Source: Halobacillus sp. Marseille-Q1614 | GTDB taxonomy: Bacteria > Bacillota > Bacilli > Bacillales > Halobacillaceae | DNA: 64,000 bases | Reading direction: 5' to 3' | NCBI RefSeq assembly: GCF_902809865.1 | Contig: NZ_CADDWH010000001.1 | Coordinates: 2,046,001-2,110,000 of the forward strand | Part shown: in pieces, positions 9,327 to 19,676 of the stretch | Numbering within the stretch: the stretch's first letter is position 1 | How the letters are laid out: each line of letters begins with the position of its first letter | The notes under the pieces: model-generated | The model's database searches: none | What the model was told of the DNA's origin: nothing | What the model saw: only the letters and a program-made list of their open reading frames with translations | Position numbers and translations under genes: made by a program

Positions 9327-10628
9327 TTATCCTTCTAAAAGAAGATCATACGGGTCTTCAATCATTTCTTTAATACGGCGCAGGAATTGGACGGCTTCTT
9401 TTCCATCAACAATTCTGTGGTCGTAAGATAAAGCAATATACATCATTGGACGAGCCTGGATCGTATCATCCGGCATAACTTTCGCACGCTTCTCAATGTT
9501 ATGCAGTCCAAGAATACCGACTTGCGGAGAATTTAAGATCGGTGTAGACAGCATAGATCCAAAAATTCCGCCATTTGTAATGGTGAACGATCCACCTTGC
9601 AGATCCTCTAAGGAAAGCTCTTTGTTACGTGCTTTTTGTGCAACATCCATGATTACTTTTTCAATTCCCGCAAAGTCTAAACGGTCGGCATCGCGGACGA
9701 CTGGCACCACAAGTCCTTCATCCGTAGACACAGCCATACCAATGTCATAGAATTTCTTCTTAATAATTTCGTTTCCTTGAATCTCTGCATTGATGAGAGG
9801 AAACTCTTTTAAGGCTCCTACAGCTGCTTTCGTAAAGAAGGACATAAAGCCAAGCTTCACCTCATGCTTCTTCTGGAAAGCTTCTTTACGTTCGCTTCTA
9901 AGCTTCATCACATTTGTCATATCTACTTCATTAAAAGTAGTCAGCATCGCAGAGTTTTGCTGAGCTTCCACTAAGCGTTTAGCGATTGTCTGACGGCGAC
10001 GGGACATCTTAATTCGTTCTACCGGCTTGTCAAACTCAACTTTTTCTGAAGATTCCTGTTTGCTCGCCTTCTTCTCTTGTTTTGGAGCTTCCTTATTCTC
10101 TTCTTTCTGGCCTCCGCCTTTAGCAGCTGATTCTACGTCTTCTGGACGAATACGGCCGAGCGGATCTCTCGCTGAGATTTCACTAAGATCGATTCCAAGC
10201 TCACGGGCGCGCTTGCGGGCCGCAGGTGTTGCGATCACATCGCCTTTGTTCTCTTTTTGTGAAGAAGAGCTTTTCTCTTCTTTCGTTTCTTCTGTTGTAT
10301 CTGCCTGCTTTTCTTCTGCTTTTTCAGCGGATTTTTCTTCCGTTTTCTCTTCTTCCTTGCTTTCTTCTTCATCAGAAGATCCGCCGGCTTCACCATTTTC
10401 ATCTACTTTAGCGATGACGTCGCCTACTTCTACATCGTCACCGGCTTCTTTTAAAATTTCCGCAAGAACGCCGCTGGCATCCGCATTTACTTCAACATTT
10501 ACTTTATCTGTTTCAAGCTCAAGGATTGGGTCACCCTTTTCTACTTGATCACCTTTTTTAACAAGCCATTCGGCAATCGTACCTTCTGTGATGGATTCCG
10601 CTAATTCAGGGACCTTAATTTCCTTCAT
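9327..10628 (-). CDS. odhB: Dihydrolipoyllysine succinyltransferase, E2 of 2-oxoglutarate dehydrogenase
   Basis: A 433-aa E2 core enzyme that passes the succinyl group from the E1-generated intermediate to CoA in the TCA cycle. Residues 1-76 are a lipoyl domain with the lipoylated lysine K42 in ETDKVNVEV. A highly charged Glu/Lys/Ser linker (about 80-125) follows, then an E3/E1-binding domain (ATPAARKRARELGID, about 134-148) and the catalytic domain with SYDHRIVDGKEA near residue 405. It overlaps odhA by one base (TAATG). Lipoylation requires octanoyl transfer and LipA; lipM-lipA lie 9 kb away. The long charged linker is normal for the family. Confidence 0.96.
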   Translation of the reverse strand: MKEIKVPELAESITEGTIAEWLVKKGDQVEKGDPILELETDKVNVEVNADASGVLAEILKEAGDDVEVGDVIAKVDENGEAGGSSDEEESKEEEKTEEKSAEKAEEKQADTTEETKEEKSSSSQKENKGDVIATPAARKRARELGIDLSEISARDPLGRIRPEDVESAAKGGGQKEENKEAPKQEKKASKQESSEKVEFDKPVERIKMSRRRQTIAKRLVEAQQNSAMLTTFNEVDMTNVMKLRSERKEAFQKKHEVKLGFMSFFTKAAVGALKEFPLINAEIQGNEIIKKKFYDIGMAVSTDEGLVVPVVRDADRLDFAGIEKVIMDVAQKARNKELSLEDLQGGSFTITNGGIFGSMLSTPILNSPQVGILGLHNIEKRAKVMPDDTIQARPMMYIALSYDHRIVDGKEAVQFLRRIKEMIEDPYDLLLEG

Positions 10629-13492
10629 TATTGATTTCCTCCTTTAGACAACTGTAGCGCTTCGTTAATGATTCGTTTCTGCTCGGTTTTGTGGATGTTT
10701 GGTTCACCAACTGAAGGAGAGGCACGATGCGGTCTGCCAACATAACGGTGAATTTGTCCTTTTTCTAACAGCTTGTGAAGAATTCCCTCAACAAAGTACC
10801 AGCTTCCCATATTTTGAGGTTCTTCCTGTACCCAGACAAGCTCCTCCAGGTTAGGGTATTCTTTTAAGATTTCTTTTAAGCTCTGTGTAGGGAACGGATA
10901 AATTTGTTCAATACGTACTGCATCAATGGTTTCAAAAGATTGATCTTTCGCTTTTTCTACCACATCTTCAATCTCTACCATAATTTTCCCTGTACCTAGT
11001 AATAAGGAGGTTACTTTCTCTTTATCTTTTTTCTTTGTCTTCGTTAAGCCGAGCTGTCTTAAGATCGGCTGGAAGTTCAATTCACTAAATTTATCGCCTT
11101 CTGAAGCTACTCTTTGATTTCTTAAGAGGCTCTTAGGTGTCATCAATACAAGCGGTCTCGCTTCTTCTTGGTTGCTGATCGCCGCTTGCCGTCTTAGAAG
11201 ATGAAAGTATTGGGCAGATGATGTGACATTTGCAACGGTCCAGTTATTTTCTGCACCCATCTGCAGGAATCGTTCAAGGCGTGCACTGGAGTGCTCAGGT
11301 CCTTGTCCTTCATAGCCGTGAGGAAGAAGGAATACAATATTCGATTTCTCTCCCCATTTGGCTCTCCCAGCTGCAACGAACTGGTCGAAGATAACCTGTC
11401 CTGCATTGGCGAAATCCCCAAACTGAGCTTCCCAGATGACCAAGGAGTCCGGAGCCTGTACGCTGTATCCGTATTCAAAACCAAGCACACCTGCTTCAGA
11501 TAGCGGACTGTTGTAAATATCAAACGAGGCATTGGCCTGTTCGATACCATGTAATGGGCAATATGTTTCACCAGTCTCAACATCATGCAAAACTAAGTGA
11601 CGGTGGGCGAAAGTACCCCGCTCAGTGTCCTGTCCGGTAATACGAATAGGCCTCCCCTCTTCAATGATGGATGCAAAAGCCAGGGCTTCCGCTGTCGCCC
11701 AGTCTACTTTATTACCGTCCTCGAGCATGCTGCTTCGTTTCTGTAAAATTCGCTCGAGCTTTTTAAATCCGTTGAAGCCTTCAGGGCGCTTTAAAAGCTC
11801 CTTGTTCAGCTTTCTCAAACGCTCTAAATCAATTGCAGTAACAATTTCATCGAGCGGACGCTCAACGGCGCCAGGGCGGTCTTTCACTTCCGCCTCTATT
11901 GCTTCATTTTCATTCATATTGTTATATATATCTCGAAGGTTGGATTCTACCTCTTTAAACATATCTTTAAGAGTTCCCTCTTTGATCACATTCTGCTCAA
12001 TCAGCCGCTTTTCAAAGACGTAAGGAGCTGTTTCATGCTCATCGATTTCTTTGTAAAGCTTAGGCTGGGTTGCACGAGGCTCGTCCATTTCGTTATGTCC
12101 AAAACGACGGTAACCAACGAGGTCGATAACGAAATCTTTTTTGAATTTCTTTCTATACTGATAAGCAAAAGATATCGCTGATAAGCAGGCAATCGGGTCA
12201 TCTGCATTGACATGGATAATCGGAATTTCATACCCTTTCGCAAGGTCACTTGCATAACGGGTCGATCGTCCGTCTTTACGGTTTGTAGTAAAACCAACCA
12301 AGTTATTAGCGATGATATGAATTGTTCCGCCTGTACGATATCCTGGAAGGTCTTTCATATTAAGGGATTCAGCTACAACTCCTTCACCGATGAACGCAGC
12401 GTCTCCATGAACTAAAATACCGAACGCTTTTTCCTCATCTAGTTGGGAATAACCTGGCTCTGAGCGGTCATCCTGAGCGGCTCTTGTGAAGCCCTGGACA
12501 ACAGGGTTAACGAACTCAAGGTGAGATGGGTTATGGCTCAATGTAATTTTCGTAGACTGTTCTTCACCATTGCCGATCTCTCTGCGGGCACCGAAGTGAT
12601 ACTTTACGTCTCCGGTCCAGCCATAGTTAATCCCGGTAGAACCTTCAGAAGGAACAAGCTCTTTGTCCGGTGCATGGTGGAACTCAGAGAAAATCCGGTC
12701 ATAGGGCTTGCCGAGCACGTGGGCCAGCACATTCAATCTTCCCCTGTGGGCCATGCCCATCATTATGTGGCCAATTCGATCTCCTGAAGCTTCCTGCACG
12801 ATATGGTCAAGCATTGGCACCATAACGTCCAATCCTTCAATAGAGAAACGCTTTTGTCCGACAAAGGTTTTAGCTAAAAAGTTTTCAAACCCTTCTACAT
12901 CTACTAGTCTTCTAAGTAATTGTTTCTTTTGGTCATTACTTAATTCAACCTGAAATTCGGCTGTGTCTATTCTATTTTGAAGCCATTGTCTTTCATTCTC
13001 ATGGCTTACGTGATCATATTCAAATGAGATCGTTCCCGCATAAGTTTCCTTTAAGTAGCGGACGACCTGAAGAGCATTTTTGAAATTCAGTTTTTTATTA
13101 TCCCATACCCATTCGGCCGGGATTTTTTCCAGATCGCTTTCTGTTAAGCCGTATCTGGAGATTTCCAGCATATTTGTCGGACCTCTTTCATTACTTCCGA
13201 CTGCATAAATTTTAGCGTCTAGATGACCGTGACGACGAATAGCCTCAACAAGTTTTAATGCTGAGGTGACTTTCACTATATCTACAGATGCAGCTTGTGC
13301 TTCTCCATTTACGGAAGCTGAAGCAGACGCACTCATCCATTCAGGAGCTCCATGCTGGTCGAACACCTCTTTTAAAGTAGCATCGACGGACTCTGGATCT
13401 TTTACGTATAATTCGTACTGTTCTTCAATGTAACCCATATTAGGGCCGTGAAACTCTTCCCAAAATCTTTCGTTGGCACCTTGATTAGCCAC
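10628..13492 (-). CDS. odhA: 2-oxoglutarate dehydrogenase E1 component
   Basis: A 954-aa thiamine-diphosphate enzyme that decarboxylates 2-oxoglutarate; forms the OGDH complex with OdhB and dihydrolipoamide dehydrogenase. Motifs include GMAHRGRLNVLAHVLGKP, the ThDP motif HGDAAFIGEGVVAE and GYRRFGHNEMDEP, and in the C-terminal half LLPHGYEGQGPEHSSAR. I start at the GTG at 13492, six bases after GGAGGT, giving VANQGANERFWEEFHGPN; the TTG at 13507 lies inside the ribosome site. It is first in a two-gene operon with odhB. No control site was recognised upstream. Confidence 0.96.
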   Translation of the reverse strand: MANQGANERFWEEFHGPNMGYIEEQYELYVKDPESVDATLKEVFDQHGAPEWMSASASASVNGEAQAASVDIVKVTSALKLVEAIRRHGHLDAKIYAVGSNERGPTNMLEISRYGLTESDLEKIPAEWVWDNKKLNFKNALQVVRYLKETYAGTISFEYDHVSHENERQWLQNRIDTAEFQVELSNDQKKQLLRRLVDVEGFENFLAKTFVGQKRFSIEGLDVMVPMLDHIVQEASGDRIGHIMMGMAHRGRLNVLAHVLGKPYDRIFSEFHHAPDKELVPSEGSTGINYGWTGDVKYHFGARREIGNGEEQSTKITLSHNPSHLEFVNPVVQGFTRAAQDDRSEPGYSQLDEEKAFGILVHGDAAFIGEGVVAESLNMKDLPGYRTGGTIHIIANNLVGFTTNRKDGRSTRYASDLAKGYEIPIIHVNADDPIACLSAISFAYQYRKKFKKDFVIDLVGYRRFGHNEMDEPRATQPKLYKEIDEHETAPYVFEKRLIEQNVIKEGTLKDMFKEVESNLRDIYNNMNENEAIEAEVKDRPGAVERPLDEIVTAIDLERLRKLNKELLKRPEGFNGFKKLERILQKRSSMLEDGNKVDWATAEALAFASIIEEGRPIRITGQDTERGTFAHRHLVLHDVETGETYCPLHGIEQANASFDIYNSPLSEAGVLGFEYGYSVQAPDSLVIWEAQFGDFANAGQVIFDQFVAAGRAKWGEKSNIVFLLPHGYEGQGPEHSSARLERFLQMGAENNWTVANVTSSAQYFHLLRRQAAISNQEEARPLVLMTPKSLLRNQRVASEGDKFSELNFQPILRQLGLTKTKKKDKEKVTSLLLGTGKIMVEIEDVVEKAKDQSFETIDAVRIEQIYPFPTQSLKEILKEYPNLEELVWVQEEPQNMGSWYFVEGILHKLLEKGQIHRYVGRPHRASPSVGEPNIHKTEQKRIINEALQLSKGGNQ

Positions 13493-13633
13493 GTGAAATA
13501 CCTCCAAGTAGTTGTTTGTCTAATGCTGGAACGTAAACGTTTGCAAACACACTTACTATTATAGAGTTGTTACGCTCCTTAATTCAACATTTATCCCTTT
13601 TTTTCTTAAGCTCTAATTCTTTTTAATTATAAC

Positions 13634-13663
13634 AAGAAAGACGCACCAGATGGTACGCCTTTT
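13634..13663 (-). terminator. Weak intrinsic terminator after ppk
   Basis: Minus-strand AGGCGTACC and GGTGCGTCT pair with two G-T wobbles and are followed by TTCTTG. The U-run is poor. Confidence 0.45.
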
Positions 13664-13677
13664 GCAATTTTCTAAAT

Positions 13678-15777
13678 TTATTCGTCATCCTCAAGAACTT
13701 TGTAAGCTTGATCAAACAATTTCATTTGGCTGTCTATTACTTCCTCGTCAGAATTTCTTTCAATATATGAATAGACCCCTTCTTGGCTGAGTGCTCTGGC
13801 TTTAACATTATCATCCAGCATAATGTTTAATATACCTAGTATTCTCTTTTTTATTCTCTGATCAAGGACTGGAAATAACAATTCCACCCGTTTGACCATG
13901 TTTCTAGTCATTAGGTCAGCAGATGATAAATAGAGTTTCTCCGTTCCATTATGATAAAAATAAAAAATACGGCTGTGTTCCAGAAACCTCCCTACTATAC
14001 TAGTAACACGAATATTCTCACTTACTCCTTTAATTCCCGGTTTTAAACAGCAGATTCCCCGGACAATCAATTCGATTCGGACGCCGGCTTTTGAAGCTTC
14101 ATAGAACTTCTTAATGATGGATTTGTCCGTCAGGGAATTCATCTTGGCTACAATTCTTCCGTTACCTTCCTGCTTATGAAAAGCAATCTCTTCTTCTATT
14201 TTAAGAATATAATCGTTTCTCAAATCAGAAGGAGCCATAGATAAGTGATAATATTCCGGCTGTTCGGTATACCCGCTTAGTGCATTGAAGAAGTTCGTAG
14301 CGTCCACTCCAAATTCCTCATGAGTAGTAATGATCCCCATATCTGTATACTGCTTAGCTGTCTGGTCGTTATAGTTCCCTGTTCCTAGATGAACGAAACG
14401 CTCAATATAATTTCCCTTTTTTCTTACAATTAAAGTAATCTTGCTGTGTGTCTTTAAGTGAGGGATCCCATAAATCACATGACAGCCAGCCTTTTCTAAT
14501 TCCCTGGCCCATTGGAGGTTATTTTCTTCATCAAACCGAGCCTTTAATTCCACTAAAACGGTAACTTGCTTCCCGTTCTCCGCTGCTAATTTGAGTCCTG
14601 CCATAATCGGGGATCCCCCGCTTACCCGATAAAGCGTTTGTTTAATAGCCAATACGTTCGGATCTGCAGCCGCTTCTGTAATAAATTCTACAACCGGCTC
14701 AAAGGATTCATAAGGATGATGAAGGAAAATATCCTTTTTTAAGGCGGCTTCAAAGATATCCTCACCTTCTTCAACGTCCTGCAGGGGCTGGGGGATTAAT
14801 TGTTCATAACTCAGTTCTTCTTTCCGCTCTGCTAATTTTTCATAAAAATTAAATAGACAGGTTAAATCTAAAGGTCCGTCTGTCCTATAGATATCATCTT
14901 CATAAATCTCAAGCTCTTTTAATAGAAATTGCACCATTTTCTCATCGCAATTTCTATTTCTCACCTCTAAACGGACGGCGGCCCCCCACTTTCGTTTTTT
15001 TAATTCTTTCTCGATTGCTTTTAATAAATCACGTGCATCTTCTTCATCGATGGTCATATCCGCATTGCGGGTAATTCTAAATTCTGTAATTGACTTCACT
15101 CTGTAGCCTCTAAATAATTTATCGATAAAATAACTGATAATTTCTTCTAAGAGGATATAACAATGGATAATAGGATGAGAGACTTGAACAAAGCGAGGAA
15201 GAACAGATGGTACTTGGACTATAGCCGTTCTTTCCAGCATGTTCTGAGGATCGCTGTGTGCTAAAACAACTGCCAGATTAATAGTTTTACTTAACAAAAT
15301 GGGAAAAGGCCTGTGAGTATCCACCGCCAAAGGCGTTAATACAGGAAAAACTTCGTTAATAAAGTACTCCTCCAGCTCAAATAACTGTTCCTCAGATAAT
15401 TGAGCGATGGAGATAATCGAAATATTTTCATTTTCTAACAGGGGCTTCATTTCCTGATACGTCTCATATTGTCTATGCACCAACTCATGATTGTTTTTTG
15501 CTATGTGGTGCAGCTGCTGCTTCGGTGTAAGGCCAGATTTATTTTCCGGCTTATTGTATCCGGCTTTCACCTGATCCTTCAGTCCTGCCACACGAACCAT
15601 AAAAAATTCATCGAGATTGGAAGAAAAGATCGCTAAAAATTTAAACCTTTCTAATAAGGGTGTGTTTAGATCCTTCGCTTCCTCCAATACTCGTTCATTA
15701 AAGGCAAGCCAGCTTAACTCTCGGTTAATAAAAAATTCAGGGTCATCTAAATTAGAAATACCTTCTACATTTGTCAT
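13678..15777 (-). CDS. ppk: Polyphosphate kinase 1
   Basis: A 699-aa enzyme that polymerises the gamma-phosphate of ATP into inorganic polyphosphate, reversibly. The N-terminal part begins with FINRELSWLAFNERVLEEA, the PPK1 N domain. The catalytic half contains the two phospholipase-D-like histidine motifs LKTHSKITLIVR and FVHLGTGNYNDQ, the former carrying the autophosphorylated His. Length is that of standard PPK1. It follows ppx with an 85-bp gap on the same strand, so both the making and the breaking of polyphosphate are probably co-transcribed. Confidence 0.96.
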   Translation of the reverse strand: MTNVEGISNLDDPEFFINRELSWLAFNERVLEEAKDLNTPLLERFKFLAIFSSNLDEFFMVRVAGLKDQVKAGYNKPENKSGLTPKQQLHHIAKNNHELVHRQYETYQEMKPLLENENISIISIAQLSEEQLFELEEYFINEVFPVLTPLAVDTHRPFPILLSKTINLAVVLAHSDPQNMLERTAIVQVPSVLPRFVQVSHPIIHCYILLEEIISYFIDKLFRGYRVKSITEFRITRNADMTIDEEDARDLLKAIEKELKKRKWGAAVRLEVRNRNCDEKMVQFLLKELEIYEDDIYRTDGPLDLTCLFNFYEKLAERKEELSYEQLIPQPLQDVEEGEDIFEAALKKDIFLHHPYESFEPVVEFITEAAADPNVLAIKQTLYRVSGGSPIMAGLKLAAENGKQVTVLVELKARFDEENNLQWARELEKAGCHVIYGIPHLKTHSKITLIVRKKGNYIERFVHLGTGNYNDQTAKQYTDMGIITTHEEFGVDATNFFNALSGYTEQPEYYHLSMAPSDLRNDYILKIEEEIAFHKQEGNGRIVAKMNSLTDKSIIKKFYEASKAGVRIELIVRGICCLKPGIKGVSENIRVTSIVGRFLEHSRIFYFYHNGTEKLYLSSADLMTRNMVKRVELLFPVLDQRIKKRILGILNIMLDDNVKARALSQEGVYSYIERNSDEEVIDSQMKLFDQAYKVLEDDE

Positions 15778-15862
15778 GACACACTTCCTTTTTGACAGGG
15801 ATGGCTATCTCCAACTTACTACTTCCATATTAAGAGTCTATACTTCTTTTGTTGATTTTTCG

Positions 15863-17398
15863 TTAATTTTCGACATTTGAAAAAGAGAGTTCTATCCTCT
15901 TTTTCAGGGTTTTTTCCAGATGCTTTTTCTGTTTTTCACTTTGGTATTCTTCAGGCAGATAGTCTTTAGAACAGATCAGCTCCATATACAGGGTATCATC
16001 GTCTGTTTCAATTCTTATATCTTTAACAGCACTTCTCCTCGTACTGTCAAGGCTATAGCAAAATTTAATAAAGGCGCCAAACAACCGGATTTTTTTCTGT
16101 TCGCTTTTTACCCACCAGTCTTTATAAGGGCGGAGGAACTGCTTGAAAATTGTTTTATTTTTAAACGAAGCCATTAATGCCAGCTTCAAACGGTCAATAT
16201 GCATAAGACCGTCAATCGTTCGATTGGCTAATAAATAAAAGGTATGCTGAGCACTCGATTCATCATCGATATATTGGCCTAAGTTGTAGACATAGCTGGC
16301 TCTTTTAATATCTTTCCAATCAGATTTTGAAAAATCACCGATTCCTTTATCATAAAGCTGATTAAATAACTTGTAGGCTAAATGGTGGACATGAGAAATC
16401 TGTTTTGTGTTGAGGTCATAATCTTTGACAAGTTCCTGCACACTTTCTTCTAAAACATTAGGAAATAAGTGTGTTCCCATCCCACGTGTCAATTGCTCAT
16501 AAAAGACGCCGTCTCGTAAGCCTTTACGGCTAAGGATAAACCCGTCAGCATGAACAGTTTCATACAGGGAATGGAACACCTCAATCGCCGGCAATATAAT
16601 ATCAGAGCGGTCTTTCGATAACCCTTCGACCTTTTGCAGCTTATCGATCGGAAGAGTGAACAAATAATTTTTAATAAATGCTAAGTCACTATCTGTCATT
16701 TTATACTGATGAAGACCAGCTAATGGATACTCTTTCATATTCTGATCAATCTGTGCGACATTTCTCGCGCCGCCTCCAATCCCAATTAGAGGGACTTTTT
16801 TCTTGTTTAGCCACTCAAGCGACATAAACGCCTCTTTTAAATACTGACGCAGCTCTTCATACTCTTTTTCCGTAGGCAGTTCATCTGTAAAGAAACGCTG
16901 TTTAAGCGTAATTGCACCGAAAGGAAAGCTATGAGAATGAATGAGACGGCGGTCTTTAAAATAGGTAACTTCTGTACTTCCACCGCCAATATCAACAGTT
17001 ACTCCTTCTTCGAGGGACGTAGAATTTACAACAGCTAAATAGCCATAATACGCTTCCTCCTCTTCCGATAGAATTCTCATATCAAAATCAGTCTGTACGA
17101 ACACTTCTTTTATAATTTCTTCTTGATTTTCAGCCTGTCTGATAGCTGCGGTAGCTACACAGATGGTCTCTTCCAATTGATATGTATCCAGAACATGCTG
17201 AAAGCTCGTTAAAATAGTAAGCATTTTTGCCACACCCTGCTCAGAGAGCGTTCGGTCCTCTTGTAAGTATGTACTCAACCGGGCCACAGCTTTTACATTT
17301 TCAACTTCACGCAAACGGCCTCCCTTATCTCTTAAATAGATCACAAGCCGCATCGTATTTGAACCTATATCGATAATCGCATAATAACGTTTACTCAT
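15863..17398 (-). CDS. ppx: Exopolyphosphatase (Ppx/GppA family)
   Basis: A 511-aa actin-fold phosphatase. The phosphate-binding motifs are IDIGSNTMRLVI at the N-terminus, DIGGGSTEV near residue 140 and GIGGGARN near 215. The C-terminal part is HD-like (HVHHLAYKLF). It removes terminal phosphates from polyphosphate or hydrolyses pppGpp; the pairing with ppk favours polyphosphate. ATG at 17398 is preferred to the GTG three codons earlier because AGGTGA is suitably spaced from it. Confidence 0.92.
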   Translation of the reverse strand: MSKRYYAIIDIGSNTMRLVIYLRDKGGRLREVENVKAVARLSTYLQEDRTLSEQGVAKMLTILTSFQHVLDTYQLEETICVATAAIRQAENQEEIIKEVFVQTDFDMRILSEEEEAYYGYLAVVNSTSLEEGVTVDIGGGSTEVTYFKDRRLIHSHSFPFGAITLKQRFFTDELPTEKEYEELRQYLKEAFMSLEWLNKKKVPLIGIGGGARNVAQIDQNMKEYPLAGLHQYKMTDSDLAFIKNYLFTLPIDKLQKVEGLSKDRSDIILPAIEVFHSLYETVHADGFILSRKGLRDGVFYEQLTRGMGTHLFPNVLEESVQELVKDYDLNTKQISHVHHLAYKLFNQLYDKGIGDFSKSDWKDIKRASYVYNLGQYIDDESSAQHTFYLLANRTIDGLMHIDRLKLALMASFKNKTIFKQFLRPYKDWWVKSEQKKIRLFGAFIKFCYSLDSTRRSAVKDIRIETDDDTLYMELICSKDYLPEEYQSEKQKKHLEKTLKKRIELSFSNVEN

Positions 17399-17439
17399 TA
17401 GATTCACCTACCCTTTTTTTTGCCCAGTATACCATAAAT

Positions 17440-17468
17440 GGAGTGCCAGCCACTTTGGCTGACACTCC
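17440..17468 (-). terminator. Hairpin after prkA, terminator-like
   Basis: GGAGTGTCAGCC and GGCTGGCACTCC form a long, GC-rich stem nine bases after the prkA stop. Only a weak T-rich tail (ATTTATGG) follows, so termination may be partial. Confidence 0.5.
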
Positions 17469-17476
17469 ACAGTTGA

Positions 17477-19372
17477 TTATCGATTTAAAAGGCTTCCTAC
17501 ATATTTCAAAAGCTCATTCGCGGAAGTAGAATTGTATCCATGCTCATCAACTAATGTAGCGACGACTTCATTAATCTTCTTAAGCTGCTGTTCATCCGGC
17601 GTCTTCGTGGAAGTGGTAATTTTCACGATATCCTTAAGATCAGCAAACAGTTTCTTCTGGATAGCTTCTCTTAAGCGCTCATGGGATTGATAGTCGAACT
17701 TCTTGCCTTTGCGTGCATACGCTGAAATCCTGATGAGAATCTCCTCGCGGAACGCCTTCTTCGCATTTTCAGAAACGCCGATCTGCTCTTCAATCGAACG
17801 CATGAGGCGCTCATCTGGATTCATTTCCTCTCCCGTTAATGGATCGCGAAGCTTCGTCTTATTGCAATATGCCTCAACGTTATCAAGATAATTATCCATA
17901 AGCGTGCGTGCAGACTCTTCATAGGAATAAACAAATGCTTTCTGAACTTCCTTCTTCGCTAAATCATCATATTGTTTCCGTGCTACTGAAATAAACTCCA
18001 AGTATCGCTCCTTATCTTCTTTTGAAATTGAAGCGTGACTATCCAGCCCATCTTTTAATGAACGTAGAACATCTAAAGCGTTAATCGAACTCATTTCTTT
18101 TTTAATTATTGTAGAAGAAATTCGGTTAATCACATAACGAGGGTCAATGCCGCTCATTCCCTCATCCGAGAACTCTTTGCGAAGTTCCTCTACATCCACA
18201 TCACTAAAACCTTCAACCTCCTGCCCATCATATAAATACATCTTCTTCAAAATATCAATAGAAGCTTTCTTCGACTCTTTTAAACGGGTTAAAATCGTAA
18301 ACATAGCAGCGACTCTCAAGGTATGAGGTGCGATGTGCACATCACGGATATCACTCTCACGAATCATTTTTTCATAGATTTTCTCTTCTTCTGTTACTTT
18401 TAAGTTGTATGGAATTGGCATGACAATCATCCGGGAGTGCAGGGCTTCATTCTTTTTATTAGCAATAAAGGAGCGGTACTCCGCTTCGTTTGTATGGGCA
18501 ATAATCAATTCATCGGCTGAAATCAAAGCAAATCGTCCAGCTTTAAAGTTACCTTCCTGCGTTAAACTCAATAAATGCCAGAGGAACTTCTCATCACATT
18601 TTAAAATCTCCTGAAACTCCATTATCCCTCGGTTAGCTTTATTCAGTTCCCCATCAAAACGATATGCTCTTGGGTCAGACTCTGAACCGAACTGAGCAAT
18701 AGTCGAGAAGTCGATAGAACCAGTTAAATCAGCAATATCTTGAGACTTAGGATCCGAAGGACTAAATGTTCCAATACCTGTCCGCTTATCTTCTGAGAAA
18801 AATACTCGTTCTACAAGAACATCTTCAATTCGCCCGCCATAATCCTGTTCCAGCCTCATTGTGTTCAGAGGTGATAGACTTCCTTCTATACGGATGCCAT
18901 ACTCTTCCTGAAACTCATCGCGCAGGTGATGTGGAATCATGTGAAGCGGATCCTCATGCATCGGACAACCTTTGATCGCAAAAACGGCACCCTTATCCGT
19001 CAGCGAATATTTCTCAAGTCCACGTTTAAGCAGATTTACGAGTGTTGATTTACCGCCGCTGACAGGACCCATCAGGAGCAAGATTCTTTTTCTTACATCT
19101 AATCGGCGGGCAGCCGGATGAAAATACTCTTCCACTAAGCGCTCCATCGCCTCATCTAATCCATAAATATCCTCATCAAAAAATGAATACTTCTTATGAT
19201 GAGAGCCCTCTTTTACTCCAGCTTCCGTGATCATATTATAAACACGAGAGTGAGCAGACTGGGCCAAGTACGGTTTCTCTTTCAACAAATCTAAATAATC
19301 CCTAAATGTTCCTTCCCACTTCAGTTCCTCTTCTTGTACTCGGTAGTCTTGAATTCTTCTAATAATATCCAC
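17477..19372 (-). CDS. prkA: PrkA AAA+ protein (serine protein kinase/protease family)
   Basis: A 631-aa protein with an N-terminal AAA+ module, Walker A GPVSGGKSTLV near residue 105, and a C-terminal PrkA domain. PrkA was first described as a serine protein kinase in B. subtilis; later work describes Lon-like ATP-dependent protease activity. It promotes sporulation through SigK. GTG at 19372 is the start, with GGGGAGGT seven bases before. The related gene yhbH is downstream on the same strand after ppx-ppk and odhAB. Confidence 0.93.
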   Translation of the reverse strand: MDIIRRIQDYRVQEEELKWEGTFRDYLDLLKEKPYLAQSAHSRVYNMITEAGVKEGSHHKKYSFFDEDIYGLDEAMERLVEEYFHPAARRLDVRKRILLLMGPVSGGKSTLVNLLKRGLEKYSLTDKGAVFAIKGCPMHEDPLHMIPHHLRDEFQEEYGIRIEGSLSPLNTMRLEQDYGGRIEDVLVERVFFSEDKRTGIGTFSPSDPKSQDIADLTGSIDFSTIAQFGSESDPRAYRFDGELNKANRGIMEFQEILKCDEKFLWHLLSLTQEGNFKAGRFALISADELIIAHTNEAEYRSFIANKKNEALHSRMIVMPIPYNLKVTEEEKIYEKMIRESDIRDVHIAPHTLRVAAMFTILTRLKESKKASIDILKKMYLYDGQEVEGFSDVDVEELRKEFSDEGMSGIDPRYVINRISSTIIKKEMSSINALDVLRSLKDGLDSHASISKEDKERYLEFISVARKQYDDLAKKEVQKAFVYSYEESARTLMDNYLDNVEAYCNKTKLRDPLTGEEMNPDERLMRSIEEQIGVSENAKKAFREEILIRISAYARKGKKFDYQSHERLREAIQKKLFADLKDIVKITTSTKTPDEQQLKKINEVVATLVDEHGYNSTSANELLKYVGSLLNR

Positions 19373-19444
19373 TCAACGACCTCCCCGTCGTAACTCGCAA
19401 GTTTAATAAATCCTATGCGGACAAATTTAAAATCATTCCCACTG

Positions 19445-19516
19445 TTTCGGTACCAGGTACAGGGAGATAAATCGGTGGTTCTGGCTCTTTTTCTTCTCCC
19501 GGTACCCGGTACTGAC
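19445..19516. repeat. Pair of GTACC palindromic repeats between prkA and lipM
   Basis: Minus-strand copies GTACCTGGTACCGAAA (19445-19460) and GTACCGGGTACCGGGA (about 19499-19514) flank an A/G-rich spacer. The same unit occurs three times at 42969-43052. The rest of this 300-bp gap holds the lipM promoter and no gene I can support. Confidence 0.7.
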
Positions 19517-19594
19517 TCTTCCAGCTATTTTTGCGGCATCGCGCAAATTAGCGCAAGAAATGGATAGATCTCCGAAAAATGTATAGAACTCGCT

Positions 19595-19623
19595 TTGACA
19601 GGGGGTATATCCCTTGTTAGAAT
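19595..19623 (+). promoter_or_regulatory. SigmaA promoter of lipM-lipA
   Basis: TTGACA (19595-19600), a 17-bp spacer and TAGAAT (19618-19623): near consensus, 53 bp before the lipM ATG. Confidence 0.75.
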
Positions 19624-19676
19624 TGTCTTGAATTTTAATTCGATAAAGGATTACAAATGGAAAGAAGGTCAAAATA